A DNA stretch of 64,000 nt from NCBI RefSeq assembly GCF_014649335.1, contig NZ_BMSV01000010.1, positions 62,001-126,000 on the forward strand, written 5' to 3'. Source of the DNA: Streptomyces roseolilacinus. Its GTDB lineage: Bacteria; Actinomycetota; Actinomycetes; Streptomycetales; Streptomycetaceae. Below are positions 49,801 to 58,919 of this stretch, one piece after another. The notes beneath the pieces were generated by a model. It saw only the letters and a list, made by a program, of their open reading frames with translations, was not told where the DNA came from and searched no databases. Positions within the stretch are counted from its first letter, which is position 1; every line of letters begins with the position of its first letter. A program made the translations under genes and the position numbers.

Positions 49801-51267
49801 ATGAGCGACCGCACGCTGCCCGCGGGCACCACCCCGCCGGGCACCGGCTCCCCGGCACGCCCGGACGCCCCCCACGTCGACGCCGGCGACGTCGGCTACA
49901 GCAAGGACCTCAAGTCCCGGCACGTCAACATGATCGCCATCGGCGGGGCGATCGGCACCGGCCTCTTCCTCGGCGCGGGCGGCCGGCTCGCGGGCGCGGG
50001 CCCCTCCCTGGCCATCGCGTACGCGGTCTGCGGCGTCTTCGCCTTCTTCGTCGTCCGCGCCCTCGGCGAGCTGGTCCTCTACCGCCCGTCCTCGGGCGCG
50101 TTCGTCAGCTACGCCCGCGAGTTCATGGGCGAGAAGGGCGCCTACACGGCCGGCTGGCTGTACTTCCTCAACTGGTCGACCACCGCCGTCGCGGACATCA
50201 CCGCGGCCGCCACCTACGCCCACTTCTGGTCGATGTTCAGCGACATCGACCAGTGGATCCTGGCGCTGATCGCCCTCGCCGTCGTCCTCACCGCGAACCT
50301 CATCTCGGTGAAGTACTTCGGCGAGATGGAGTTCTGGTTCGCCATCGTCAAGGTCGCCGCCCTGGTGATCTTCATGGGCGTCGGCATCTTCCTCGTCGTC
50401 ACCTCCCACGACGTCGGCGGCCACACCCCCGGACTGCACACGGTCACCGACAACGGCGGCGTCTTCCCGCTCGGCATGCTCCCGCTGCTGCTGGTCGTCC
50501 AGGGCGTCGTCTTCGCGTACGCCTCCGTCGAGCTGTGCGGCGTCGCCGCCGGCGAGACCCGCAACCCCGAGAAGATCATGCCGCGGGCGATCAACTCGAT
50601 CATGTGGCGCGTGGGCCTCTTCTACGTCGGCTCGGTGGTCCTGCTCGCCCTGCTCCTGCCGTACACCGCGTACTCGTCCGACGAGAGCCCCTTCGTCACC
50701 GTCTTCGACCAGCTCGGCGTGCCCGGCACGGCCGGCGTGATGAACTTCGTCGTCCTCACCGCCGCCCTCTCCAGCCTCAACTCCGGCCTGTACTCCACCG
50801 GCCGCATCCTGCGCTCGATGGCCATGGCCGGCTCGGCGCCGAAGTTCACCGCCCTGATGAACCGGGGCCAGGTGCCCTACGGCGGCATCCTCCTCACCGC
50901 CTCCTTCGGCGTCCTGGGCGTCGGCCTCAACTACGTCATGCCGGGTGAGGCGTTCGAGCTCGTCCTCAACTTCGCCTCGATCGGCATCCTCGGCACCTGG
51001 GGCATGATCATGATCTGCTCGCTGCTGTTCTGGCGGCGGGCCCGGGAGGGCCGGGTCGTCCGCCCGGAGTACCGCCTGCCGTGGGCCCCGTACACGCAGA
51101 TCGTCACCCTGGTGTTCCTCGCCTCGGTGCTGTTCCTGATGTGGTGGGGCGGCGGCGTCGGCCGGACCACCGTGGCCTGCCTCCCGCTGCTCGCGGCGCT
51201 CCTGGTCGGCGGCTGGTTCGCCGTCCGCAAGCGGGTGCTGGCGCTCGCCGCCGAGCGGCAGGACTGA
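49801..51267 (+). CDS. Amino-acid permease (APC family, AnsP/GabP-like)
   Basis: The 488-residue permease has twelve helices. The N-terminal block DLKSRHVNMIAIGGAIGTGLFLGAG is the APC amino-acid permease signature, followed by FVVRALGELVLYRPSSGAFVSYAREFMGEKGAY and VQGVVFAYASVELCGVAAGETRNPEK. It resembles the L-asparagine/GABA permease branch and likely imports a polar amino acid with a proton. A 178-bp gap upstream carries two ACCTCAGAT direct repeats (49622 and 49633) of unclear meaning. It is convergent with the pseudouridine synthase gene, 12 bp between stops. Confidence 0.9.
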   Translation: MSDRTLPAGTTPPGTGSPARPDAPHVDAGDVGYSKDLKSRHVNMIAIGGAIGTGLFLGAGGRLAGAGPSLAIAYAVCGVFAFFVVRALGELVLYRPSSGAFVSYAREFMGEKGAYTAGWLYFLNWSTTAVADITAAATYAHFWSMFSDIDQWILALIALAVVLTANLISVKYFGEMEFWFAIVKVAALVIFMGVGIFLVVTSHDVGGHTPGLHTVTDNGGVFPLGMLPLLLVVQGVVFAYASVELCGVAAGETRNPEKIMPRAINSIMWRVGLFYVGSVVLLALLLPYTAYSSDESPFVTVFDQLGVPGTAGVMNFVVLTAALSSLNSGLYSTGRILRSMAMAGSAPKFTALMNRGQVPYGGILLTASFGVLGVGLNYVMPGEAFELVLNFASIGILGTWGMIMICSLLFWRRAREGRVVRPEYRLPWAPYTQIVTLVFLASVLFLMWWGGGVGRTTVACLPLLAALLVGGWFAVRKRVLALAAERQD

Positions 51268-51279
51268 CCCCTCCGCGGC

Positions 51280-52206
51280 TCACCCGGGCCACGCGAGCCG
51301 CAGCCGGCTCTCGAACCGCACGGGTGAGCCGCCGAACGGGTCGGTGAACTCCAGGACCCGCGCCAGCAGCCGCAGCGGGCGCCCGTGGTCCTCGGGCCCG
51401 TCCTCCCGGACCACCGGGTAGAGCGGGTCGTCGAGGATCGGCACCCCGAGCCCGCTCATGTGGACCCGGAGCTGGTGGGTGCGGCCGGTCTCCGGGACCA
51501 GCCGGTACCGGGCGAGGTCGCCCCGCCGCTCCACCCGCTCGATCCGGCTCTCGCTGTTCGGCTCGGCGCCCGGCACCTCGTACGCGGTGAGGACCCCCCG
51601 CTCCTTGACGATGTGGCTGCGCACGGTCACCGGCGCCGCCGGCCCCGGCGCGTACGGCGCCAGCGCCTCGTACTCCTTGCGCACCCGCCGGTCCCGGAAC
51701 AGCGTCTGGTACGCGCCCCGGTCCTCCGGCCGCACCACGAACAGCACGAGCCCCGCGGTCAGCCGGTCCAGCCGGTGCGCGGGCTGCAGGTGCGGCAGCC
51801 CCAGGTCCCGCCGCAGCCGGGCGAGCGCGGTCTCCGTCACGTGGCGGCCGCGCGGGGTCGTCGCCAGGAAGTGCGGCTTGTCCGCGACGACGATCCGCTC
51901 GTCGCGGTGGACGATCCCCACCTCGAACGGCACCCGCGCCTCGGGCGGGAACTCCCGGTGGAACCACAGGCTCCGCCCGGCGGCGTACGGCTCGCCGCCC
52001 GTCACGGACCGTCCGTCGGCCCCGACGAACGCCCCCTCGGCGAGCATGGCGTCCACCCGCGCGACCCCGATGACCCGCGCGTACCGCTCGACGAGGTGGT
52101 CCCGCAGGGTCGCCCAGTCGCCGGCGGGCAGCCGCACCCGGACGGCGTCGATCCCGTCACGCTGTCCCAACGGCCCGACGACCCCACGCACACTCCGACG
52201 CCCCAC
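51280..52206 (-). CDS. RluA-family pseudouridine synthase
   Basis: The 308-residue enzyme has an N-terminal S4-like extension (about 1-90) and a catalytic domain. The motif QPAHRLDRLTAGLVLFVV contains the catalytic Asp, and RTHQLRVHMSGLGVPILDDPLYP is the second RluA block. It isomerises uridine in rRNA or tRNA. The start is GTG 52206. The exact target site cannot be predicted. It stands alone. Confidence 0.9.
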   Translation of the reverse strand: MGRRSVRGVVGPLGQRDGIDAVRVRLPAGDWATLRDHLVERYARVIGVARVDAMLAEGAFVGADGRSVTGGEPYAAGRSLWFHREFPPEARVPFEVGIVHRDERIVVADKPHFLATTPRGRHVTETALARLRRDLGLPHLQPAHRLDRLTAGLVLFVVRPEDRGAYQTLFRDRRVRKEYEALAPYAPGPAAPVTVRSHIVKERGVLTAYEVPGAEPNSESRIERVERRGDLARYRLVPETGRTHQLRVHMSGLGVPILDDPLYPVVREDGPEDHGRPLRLLARVLEFTDPFGGSPVRFESRLRLAWPG

Positions 52207-52253
52207 GCCCCCACGCTAACCGACGGGGCGGGTCGCGCCGCGGGCGGGCGCTC

Positions 52254-52289
52254 CCGCCGGCCCGCGGCCACCGCGGCGCGGGCCGGCGG
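52254..52289 (-). terminator. Terminator of the xylB-yicI operon
   Basis: A perfect 13-bp stem, CCGCCGGCCCGCG (52254-52266) with CGCGGGCCGGCGG (52277-52289), encloses a 10-nt loop downstream of the alpha-xylosidase stop. Confidence 0.65.
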
Positions 52290-52364
52290 CCACCGCGGCG
52301 CGGGTCCCGCCAAGGGGCGCGGCGACCGGCCGGCCACCGCGCCCCGCCGGGCGTCACCGGGGCG

Positions 52365-54638
52365 TCACCGGGCCGGGACCACGACCTCCCCGGCCCCCCG
52401 GGCGGCCCCCGAGCCCACCACCCGCACCCGGAACTCCCGCTCCGTCCCGCGGGCCGTCACCCGTACCGCCCCGCCGTCCTCCCGCACCACGGAGAACCGC
52501 CCGGCCTCCGCCCCGGAGTGGTCCGGGACCGTGACCGTCACCCCGTCGGCGTCCGGCTGGACCAGCAGGGTCAGGCCGTCCAGCCAGTCCCCGTCCGGCC
52601 GCTGGTCGTCCGCCCCGAGCGGCAGCACGGCCCCCGGCCGCACGTACAGCGGCAGGCTGTCGAAGCCGTGCCGCTCCCGCCGCCACGCCGGTCCGGTCAC
52701 CCGCTCCCCGGTCAGCAGGTGCGTCCAGGTGCCCTCCGGCACGTAGAACTCGACCTCCCCGTCCGCCGAGAACACCGGCGCCACCAGCAGGTCGGGCCCG
52801 AGCATGTACTGCCGGTCCAGCGTCCGGCACCCCGGGTCGTCGGGGAACTCCACCAGCATGGGGCGCATCAGCGGCACGCCCGTCCGGTGCGCCTCCACGG
52901 CCGCCCCGTACAGGTACGGCATCAGCCGGTGCTTCAGCTCCGTGAACTGCCGCGCGACGTCCACCGCCTCGTCGCCGAACTCCCACGGCACCCGGTAGGA
53001 CATGTTCCCGTGCAGCCTGCTGTGCGACGACAGCAGGCCGAACGCCAGCCACCGCTTGAACACCGCCGGCTCCGGCGTCCCCTCGAACCCGCCGATGTCG
53101 TGGCTCCAGAAGCCGAACCCGGACAGGCTCAGCGACAGCCCGCCGCGCAGCGACTCCGCCATCGCCTCGAACGACGCGAAGCAGTCGCCGCCCCAGTGGA
53201 CGGGGAACTGCTGCCCGCCCGCCGTCGCCGACCGTGCGAACAGCACCGCCTCGCCGCGCCCGCGCTCCTTCTCCAGGAGCTCGAACACGCACTGGTTGTA
53301 CAGGTGGGTGTAGTAGTTGTGCATCCGCTCCGGGTCGGAGCCGTCGTGCCACACGACGTCCGTCGGAACGCGCTCTCCGAAGTCCGTCTTGAAGCAGTCG
53401 ACGCCCTGGTCCAGCAGCGCCTTCAGCTTCCCCTGGAACCAGGCGCGGGCCGCCGGGTCGGTGAAGTCCACCAGCGCCATCCCGGCCTGCCACAGGTCCC
53501 ACTGCCAGACGTCGCCGTTCGGCCGCCTCACCAGGTACCCGAGCGCCGCGCCCTCCGCGAAGAGGGTGGACTTCTGCCCGATGTACGGGTTGATCCACAT
53601 GCTGACGCGCAGCCCGCGCTCCTTGAGCCGGGCGAGCATGCCCTCCGGGTCGGGGAAGGTCTCCGGGTCCCACTGGAAGTCCGACCACTGGTACTCGCGC
53701 ATCCAGAAGCAGTCGAAGTGGAACACCGACAGCGGGATGTCCCGCTCGGCCATCCCGTCGACGAACGAGGCGACGGTCTCCTCGTCGTACGAGGTGCAGA
53801 ACGACGTCGTCAGCCACAGGCCGAACGACCAGGCCGGCGGCAGCGCGGGCCGCCCGGTCAGCGCCGTGTACCGGGAGAGCACCTCCTTCGGCGTCGGCCC
53901 GGCGACGACGTAGTACTCCAGCGACTGGTCCTCGACGCTGAACTGCACCTGCCCCACCGACTCGGAGCCGATCTCGTACGACACCCTCCCCGGGTGGTTG
54001 ACGAAGACGCCGTAGCCCCGCGACGACAGGTGGAACGGCACGTTCTTGTACGCCTGCTCGCTGCTCGTGCCGCCGTCGGCCTGCCAGACGTCGACGCTCT
54101 GGCCGTTCCTCACGTACGGGGTGAACCGCTCTCCCAGCCCGTAGACGTTCTCGCCCACGGCCAGCGCGAGCTGCGCCACCATGTGGTGCGCCCCGTCCGC
54201 GTCCACCACGAACGCGGTGCCCTTCGGCCCGGCCTCGGTGAGCCGCCGCCCCTCCGCGTCCAGGAACGTCAGGCCCCACGGCCCGTCCCGGTCCAGCCGC
54301 ACGGTCAGCGGCCCGCTGGTCAGCTCGGTCACGGAGCCGTCCCGCCGGGTGCGGGCGAAGCCCCCGCCGCCGGTGTCGGCGCCGGGCAGCGCGAACTCGG
54401 GCCCGCGGTGGGCCCGGCCCGCGTGGTGGGTGGCGCGGACCCCGATCACGCCCTCGGCGGGGGAGAAGCACTCCACCGTCAGGAGCGGCGAGTTGAGCGT
54501 GTGGCCCCGGTGCTCGACCCGCTTGACCGCCGCGTAGGCGGTGAAGTGGTCGTCGCTGACGTGCAGGTCGCGCACCTCGGTCGCGTACGAGGCGCGAACG
54601 CCGTCACGCATCAGCCAGAAGCCGTCGGTGAACTTCAT
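52365..54638 (-). CDS. yicI: Alpha-xylosidase, GH31 (YicI-type)
   Basis: The 757-residue cytoplasmic glycosidase hydrolyses terminal alpha-xylosyl residues, for example from isoprimeverose or xyloglucan oligosaccharides. The GH31 nucleophile is the Asp in DCFKTDFGERVPTDV and the acid/base candidate is the Asp in VHWGGDCFASFEAM. Substrate-site blocks WINPYIGQKSTLF and FGFWSHDIGGFEG are intact. No signal peptide is present, so it acts on imported oligosaccharides. Its ATG overlaps the xylB stop by four bases (ATGA). The released xylose would feed XylA and XylB encoded alongside. No sugar transporter is adjacent. Confidence 0.94.
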   Translation of the reverse strand: MKFTDGFWLMRDGVRASYATEVRDLHVSDDHFTAYAAVKRVEHRGHTLNSPLLTVECFSPAEGVIGVRATHHAGRAHRGPEFALPGADTGGGGFARTRRDGSVTELTSGPLTVRLDRDGPWGLTFLDAEGRRLTEAGPKGTAFVVDADGAHHMVAQLALAVGENVYGLGERFTPYVRNGQSVDVWQADGGTSSEQAYKNVPFHLSSRGYGVFVNHPGRVSYEIGSESVGQVQFSVEDQSLEYYVVAGPTPKEVLSRYTALTGRPALPPAWSFGLWLTTSFCTSYDEETVASFVDGMAERDIPLSVFHFDCFWMREYQWSDFQWDPETFPDPEGMLARLKERGLRVSMWINPYIGQKSTLFAEGAALGYLVRRPNGDVWQWDLWQAGMALVDFTDPAARAWFQGKLKALLDQGVDCFKTDFGERVPTDVVWHDGSDPERMHNYYTHLYNQCVFELLEKERGRGEAVLFARSATAGGQQFPVHWGGDCFASFEAMAESLRGGLSLSLSGFGFWSHDIGGFEGTPEPAVFKRWLAFGLLSSHSRLHGNMSYRVPWEFGDEAVDVARQFTELKHRLMPYLYGAAVEAHRTGVPLMRPMLVEFPDDPGCRTLDRQYMLGPDLLVAPVFSADGEVEFYVPEGTWTHLLTGERVTGPAWRRERHGFDSLPLYVRPGAVLPLGADDQRPDGDWLDGLTLLVQPDADGVTVTVPDHSGAEAGRFSVVREDGGAVRVTARGTEREFRVRVVGSGAARGAGEVVVPAR

Positions 54639-56095
54639 CGGTGTCCCTGTGTGGTGAGGAGAGCGGTTGCCCGGTCGAGTACGGCGGCGATCCGGTCCAG
54701 GGTTCCACGGTCCGGCGCGACGGGCGGCAGCGTCTCGCCCTCACCGGTCCGCCACCCGGCCGCGACGGCCACCGGATCGCCCCCACCGGCGGCGCCCGCC
54801 GCGAGCGCGGCGGCGCCGACGGCGACGAGTTCGGTGGTGCGGGGGAGGACGACGGCCCGCCCGGAGAGCCGGCGCACCGTCTCCACCCAGGTGCGCCCGC
54901 GGGCGCCGCCGCCGACGAGCCGCAGCGGCGCGTCGCCGCCGGCCCCGCCCGGCAGTTCGCCCAGGGCGCGCAGCAGCGCGAAGACGGCGCCCTCGTAGGC
55001 GGCGCCGAGCAGCTGCTGCGGGGTGGTGGTGTGGCGCAGCCCGGTCAGCAGCCCGGACGCGCCGGGCAGGTCGGGGGTGCGCTCGCCGTCGAGGTACGGC
55101 AGGACGACGGCCTCGCCGCCGGGCGCGGCGTCCTCCCGGTCCAGGCCCAGCAGCGCGGCGACCCTGTCGACGGCGAGGGTGCAGTTGAGCGTGCAGCCGA
55201 GCGGCAGGTACGTGCCGTGGCCGTCCGCGGCGGCGAACCCGGCGAGCGCGGCGGTCGCGGGGCGGACCCGCGTCGCCGCGAACACGGTGCCGGACGTGCC
55301 GAGCGACACGGCCGGGTGGTCGAGCAGCCCGGCCGCGCCGAGGCCCAGCCCGACGGCGGCGGCCATGTTGTCGCCCGTGCCGGCCGCGACGGCGACCCCG
55401 GCCGGCAGGCCGAGCGCCCCGGCCGCCGCCGCGGTGAGCGTGCCGACGCGCGCGCCCGCCGCGGGCGCGACCTGCGGCAGCAGGGCGGCGTCCAGTTCCA
55501 GCAGGTCGAGCAGGCCGGGGTCGTACGCCCCGGTCGCCGTGGAGTACCAGCACGTCCCGGAGGCGTCGCCCGGGTCGGTGACGGCGGTCCCGGTCAGCCG
55601 CTCGGTGAGGAAGTCGTGGGGGAGGCGCACCGCGGCGGCCGCTTCGGCGGTGCGCGGCTCGTTCTCGCGCAGCCAGCGCCACTTGGCGGCCGTCATGGAG
55701 GCCACCGGCACGGAGCCGGTGCGCTCCAGCCACGCCCGGGCGCCGAGCCCGTCGGCGAGGGCGGCGGCCTGGGGGGCGGAGCGGGTGTCGTTCCACAGCA
55801 GCGCGGGGCGCAGCGGCCGGCCGGCGCCGTCCAGCGCGACCAGCCCGTGCTGCTGCCCGGCGACCGCGATCCCGGTCACCGCGCCGGGGTCGGCGCCGGC
55901 CTCCTTCAGCCCGGCGGCCACGGCCTCGGCGAGCGCGGCCCACCACTGCTCGGGATCGCTCTCCCGGGCACCGCCCTCGCCGGTCACGGTGTGCGGTGCG
56001 CGGCCCACGGCCAGGAGCCGGCCCGTTGCGGCGTCCACGACGGCCGCCTTGGTGGACTGCGTCGAGCTGTCCACGCCGATGACTAGGGAGTCCAT
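54635..56095 (-). CDS. xylB: Xylulokinase
   Basis: The 486-residue FGGY-family kinase phosphorylates D-xylulose to xylulose-5-phosphate. The N-terminal phosphate loop is LVIGVDSSTQSTKAAVVD, the substrate block is GQQHGLVALDGAG with LLWNDTRS, the catalytic Asp is in LPHDFLTERLTG, and the C-terminal ATP block is LRLVGGGARGRTW. ATG 56095 (MDSLVIGVDSS) is chosen because the earlier start adds only MYDQK. It is translationally coupled to yicI and divergent from xylA across a 127-bp promoter region. Confidence 0.94.
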   Translation of the reverse strand: MDSLVIGVDSSTQSTKAAVVDAATGRLLAVGRAPHTVTGEGGARESDPEQWWAALAEAVAAGLKEAGADPGAVTGIAVAGQQHGLVALDGAGRPLRPALLWNDTRSAPQAAALADGLGARAWLERTGSVPVASMTAAKWRWLRENEPRTAEAAAAVRLPHDFLTERLTGTAVTDPGDASGTCWYSTATGAYDPGLLDLLELDAALLPQVAPAAGARVGTLTAAAAGALGLPAGVAVAAGTGDNMAAAVGLGLGAAGLLDHPAVSLGTSGTVFAATRVRPATAALAGFAAADGHGTYLPLGCTLNCTLAVDRVAALLGLDREDAAPGGEAVVLPYLDGERTPDLPGASGLLTGLRHTTTPQQLLGAAYEGAVFALLRALGELPGGAGGDAPLRLVGGGARGRTWVETVRRLSGRAVVLPRTTELVAVGAAALAAGAAGGGDPVAVAAGWRTGEGETLPPVAPDRGTLDRIAAVLDRATALLTTQGHR

Positions 56096-56222
56096 CTTTT
56101 GATCGTACACAAAACAAATTGCCTTCCAACAGGGTTGGACGGGCGGGTCCCCTTGGCGGAAGTGCCTGCGTAAGCTATTAGTAATCTAAGCAAACAAATA
56201 CACGAGGCGAAGGATCAGGACC
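56096..56222. promoter_or_regulatory. Divergent xylB/xylA promoter region with AAACAAAT repeats
   Basis: Two AAACAAAT copies (56112-56119 and 56192-56199) and a TTAG-TAAT-CTAA inverted repeat (56178-56189) lie in this AT-rich gap. They are candidate sites for the ROK regulator encoded downstream; CTATTAGTAATCT also looks like a promoter -10 region. Confidence 0.5.
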
Positions 56223-57392
56223 ATGTCGGACCGCTACACCCCCACCCCCGAGGACAAGTTCACCTTCGGTCTGTGGACCGTGGGCTGGCAGGGCGCCGAC
56301 CCGTTCGGCACCGCGACCCGGCCGGCCCTCGACCCCGTCGAGTCCGTGGAGCGCCTCGCCGCCCTCGGCGCGCACGGCGTGACCTTCCACGACGACGACC
56401 TCATCCCGTTCGGCTCCTCCGACGCCGAGCGCGAGGCGGCCGTCAAGCGGTTCCGCGCGGCCCTGGACCGCACCGGCATGAAGGTGCCGATGGCCACCAC
56501 GAACCTGTTCGCGCACCCCGTCTTCAAGGACGGCGCCTTCACCGCGAACGACCGCGACGTCCGCCGCTACGCGCTGCGCAAGACCATCCGCAACATCGAC
56601 CTCGCCGTCGAACTGGGCGCGACCGTCTACGTGGCCTGGGGCGGCCGGGAGGGCGCCGAGTCGGGCGCCGCCAAGGACGTCCGCGTCGCCCTCGACCGGA
56701 TGAAGGAGGCGTTCGACCTGCTCGGCCAGTACGTCACCGAGCAGGGCTACTCCCTGCGCTTCGCCGTCGAGCCCAAGCCCAACGAGCCGCGCGGCGACAT
56801 CCTGCTGCCCACCATCGGCCACGCCCTCGCCTTCATCGAGCGCCTGGAGCGCCCCGAACTCGTCGGCGTCAACCCGGAGACGGGTCACGAGCAGATGGCC
56901 GGCCTCAACTTCCCCCACGGCATCGCCCAGGCCCTGTGGGCGGGCAAGCTGTTCCACATCGACCTCAACGGCCAGTGCGGCATCAAGTACGACCAGGACC
57001 TCCGCTTCGGCGCCGGCGACCTCCGCCAGGCGTTCTGGCTGGTCGACCTGCTGGAGACGGCCGGGTACGAGGGCCCGCGCCACTTCGACTTCAAGCCGGT
57101 CCGCACGGACGGCGCGGACGGGGTGTGGGAGTCGGCGAAGAACTGCATGCGCAACTACCTGATCCTCAAGGAGCGCGCCGCGGCCTTCCGCGCCGACCCG
57201 GAGGTCCGCGAGGCCCTGCGAGCGTCCCGCCTCCACGAGCTGGCCCGCCCCACGGCCGAGGACGGCCTGGCGTCCCTCCTCGCGGACACCACCGCCTACG
57301 AGGAGTTCGACCCCGCGGCGGCGGCCGAGCGCTCCATGGCCTTCGAGCGCCTCGACCAGCTGGCCCTGGACCACCTGCTCGCCACCCGCTGA
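56223..57392 (+). CDS. xylA: Xylose isomerase
   Basis: The 389-residue tetrameric enzyme converts xylose to xylulose (also glucose to fructose) with two Mg/Co/Mn ions. At 389 residues it matches the short class I actinobacterial form. Catalytic and metal blocks are FHDDDLIPFG (catalytic His), FAVEPKPNEPRGDI (Glu, Lys), NPETGHEQM, FHIDLNGQ (Asp) and KYDQDLRFG. The block VYVAWGGREG is conserved. It is followed by a perfect hairpin terminator. Confidence 0.97.
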   Translation: MSDRYTPTPEDKFTFGLWTVGWQGADPFGTATRPALDPVESVERLAALGAHGVTFHDDDLIPFGSSDAEREAAVKRFRAALDRTGMKVPMATTNLFAHPVFKDGAFTANDRDVRRYALRKTIRNIDLAVELGATVYVAWGGREGAESGAAKDVRVALDRMKEAFDLLGQYVTEQGYSLRFAVEPKPNEPRGDILLPTIGHALAFIERLERPELVGVNPETGHEQMAGLNFPHGIAQALWAGKLFHIDLNGQCGIKYDQDLRFGAGDLRQAFWLVDLLETAGYEGPRHFDFKPVRTDGADGVWESAKNCMRNYLILKERAAAFRADPEVREALRASRLHELARPTAEDGLASLLADTTAYEEFDPAAAAERSMAFERLDQLALDHLLATR

Positions 57393-57406
57393 CCCACGGC
57401 CCACCC

Positions 57407-57435
57407 GGGGCGGCGTCCCACGAGGGCGCCGCCCC
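57407..57435 (+). terminator. Terminator of xylA
   Basis: Stem GGGGCGGCG (57407-57415) with CGCCGCCCC (57427-57435) around an 11-nt loop, 14 bp after the xylA stop. Confidence 0.65.
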
Positions 57436-57492
57436 GCGGGGTGCCCGTACGGCCCCGCGGGGTGCCCGTACGACCCCGCGGGGCGTCCGTAC
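57430..57492. repeat. Three tandem 21-bp repeats
   Basis: The unit is about GGCCCCGCGGGGTGCCCGTAC; copies start at 57430, 57451 and 57472, the last with two changes. They lie between the convergent xylA and ROK genes, overlapping the terminator. Confidence 0.7.
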
Positions 57493-57517
57493 CGCGCCCG
57501 CGCCGGACCCCGCCGCC

Positions 57518-58771
57518 CTACGCCGCGCCCGCGCGCTCCGCGTACCCCGCCGGATCGGCGATCACGTCCCGCACGACCAGCGCGGCGGCCCCCCGCGCCG
57601 CGTCCCCCGAGGACGACGCCGCCCGCAGCCGCCCGCCCCCCGCGACCCACAGCCCGGACACCACCCGGCGCCCCAGCTCCGCGTCGACGGACGGCCCCAG
57701 CCAGGGCATCAGCCCCCGGTACACCCCGCCCAGCACCACCGCGTCCGGGTCCAGCAGGTTCACCGCCCCGGACAGGACCAGCCCCAGCATCCGCCCGGCC
57801 CGCTCCAGCGCCCCGGCCGCCCGCGCGTCACCGGCGGCGGCGCGGCGCTCCAGCTCGGCCACCCCGGGCCCGCCCGCGTCCCTCGCGATGCCCGCGCCCC
57901 GCAGCAGCGCGGCCTGCCCGGCGTACTGCTCCAGGCAGCCCCGCGACCCGCACCGGCACTCCGGGCCGTCCGCGTCCGCCACCACGTGCCCGATCTCCCC
58001 GGCGAAGCCGTGCGCCCCGCGCAGCAGTTCGCCGTCGACGACGAGGGCCCCGCCCACGCCGATCTCCCCGGACAGGTACAGGAAGCTCCGCGCCCGCTCC
58101 CCGGCGCCGCCGCCCTCGCCGAACCACAGCTCGGCCAGCGCCGCCGCGTTCGCCTCGTTGTCCGAGCCGACCGGCAGCGCCCGCAGCCCGGGCCGCAGCG
58201 CCCCGAGCGCCTCCCCGAACAGGTCCTGGGCCGCCACCCGGTTCCAGCCCAGGTTCGGCGCCTGCCGCACGGTGCCGCCGGACACGAGGCCCGGCAGGGC
58301 GAGCCGGACGCCCGCCGGACGCAGCTCCTGCTCGGCCGCCGACTCCAGCGTGCGGGCCGCGATCCGGGCCGCCCGCGCCAGCACCTCGCCGGGCGGTACG
58401 TCCCGGTTGTCCAGGTGTTCCGTGAGGCGTACCCGATCGGTTCCGGCCAGATCCACGACGCACACCGACACGTAGTCGATGTTGATCTCCACGCCGAGTC
58501 CGGCGGGGCCGGTCCGCGCCACCCGCAGCGCCGTCCCCGGCCGCCCCGCCAGCCCGCTGAACGTCTTGCCCGACTCGGCCAGGAAGCCCCCGGCCAGCAG
58601 CTGTTCGACCAGCGACGACACCGCCGCGCGGGTCAGTCCCACGCGCGCGGCCACCGCGGCCCGCGTGGCCTCGCCCTCGTCGTGCACGGCCCGCAGCACC
58701 AGGCTGAGGTTGTGCCGCCGCACGGTGGCCTTGTCGGCTTTGGGCTCCAGCGGATCCAGTGTGTTCTTCAT
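57518..58771 (-). CDS. ROK-family regulator of the xylose genes (XylR-like)
   Basis: The 417-residue repressor has an N-terminal winged helix (ADKATVRRHNLSLVLRAVHDEGEATRAAVAARVGLTRAAVSSLVEQLLAGG, about residues 12-62) and a ROK domain with ATPase-like folds: AGLGVEINIDYVSVCVVD, EIGVGGALVVDGELLRGAHGFAGEIGH and the zinc motif CRCGSRGCLEQY. It is convergent to xylA, typical of xylose repressors. GAGAGG precedes ATG 58771. It probably binds the AT-rich xylB/xylA gap and releases it with xylose. Its promoter lies just downstream of the tRNA-Leu terminator. Confidence 0.9.
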   Translation of the reverse strand: MKNTLDPLEPKADKATVRRHNLSLVLRAVHDEGEATRAAVAARVGLTRAAVSSLVEQLLAGGFLAESGKTFSGLAGRPGTALRVARTGPAGLGVEINIDYVSVCVVDLAGTDRVRLTEHLDNRDVPPGEVLARAARIAARTLESAAEQELRPAGVRLALPGLVSGGTVRQAPNLGWNRVAAQDLFGEALGALRPGLRALPVGSDNEANAAALAELWFGEGGGAGERARSFLYLSGEIGVGGALVVDGELLRGAHGFAGEIGHVVADADGPECRCGSRGCLEQYAGQAALLRGAGIARDAGGPGVAELERRAAAGDARAAGALERAGRMLGLVLSGAVNLLDPDAVVLGGVYRGLMPWLGPSVDAELGRRVVSGLWVAGGGRLRAASSSGDAARGAAALVVRDVIADPAGYAERAGAA

Positions 58772-58803
58772 CGCCTCTCGCAGCAGCCGCCCAACAGCAG
58801 AAA

Positions 58804-58828
58804 GACCCCAGGTGAACTGGGGTCTTCG
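58804..58828 (-). terminator. Terminator of the tRNA-Leu gene
   Basis: A perfect 10-bp stem AAGACCCCAG / CTGGGGTCTT with a 5-nt loop lies 4 bp after the tRNA 3' end, followed on the minus strand by a short T-rich run. Confidence 0.7.
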
Positions 58829-58831
58829 CTG

Positions 58832-58919
58832 GTGTCCGAGGGGGGACTTGAACCCCCACGCCCGATAAAGGGCACTAGCACCTCAAGCTAGCGCGTCTGC
58901 CATTCCGCCACCCGGACAA
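58832..58919 (-). tRNA. tRNA-Leu, anticodon GAG
   Basis: The acceptor strands GTCCGGG and CTCGGAC pair with one G-U. The anticodon stem CTAGC / GCTAG encloses the loop TTGAGGT, giving anticodon GAG for CUC codons. The long variable arm is that of class II tRNAs. The T arm contains GTTCAAGTC, and CCA is encoded. No integrase gene or att-like duplication is visible beside it. Confidence 0.95.

Noticed and set aside
58886..58900. CCTCAAGC-type sequence that resembles a SoxR box
   Set aside because: It is the anticodon arm of tRNA-Leu.
58832..58919. Integration site or genomic island at tRNA-Leu
   Set aside because: No integrase, no duplicated tRNA 3' end and no change in composition is visible on either side; the neighbours are ordinary chromosomal genes.
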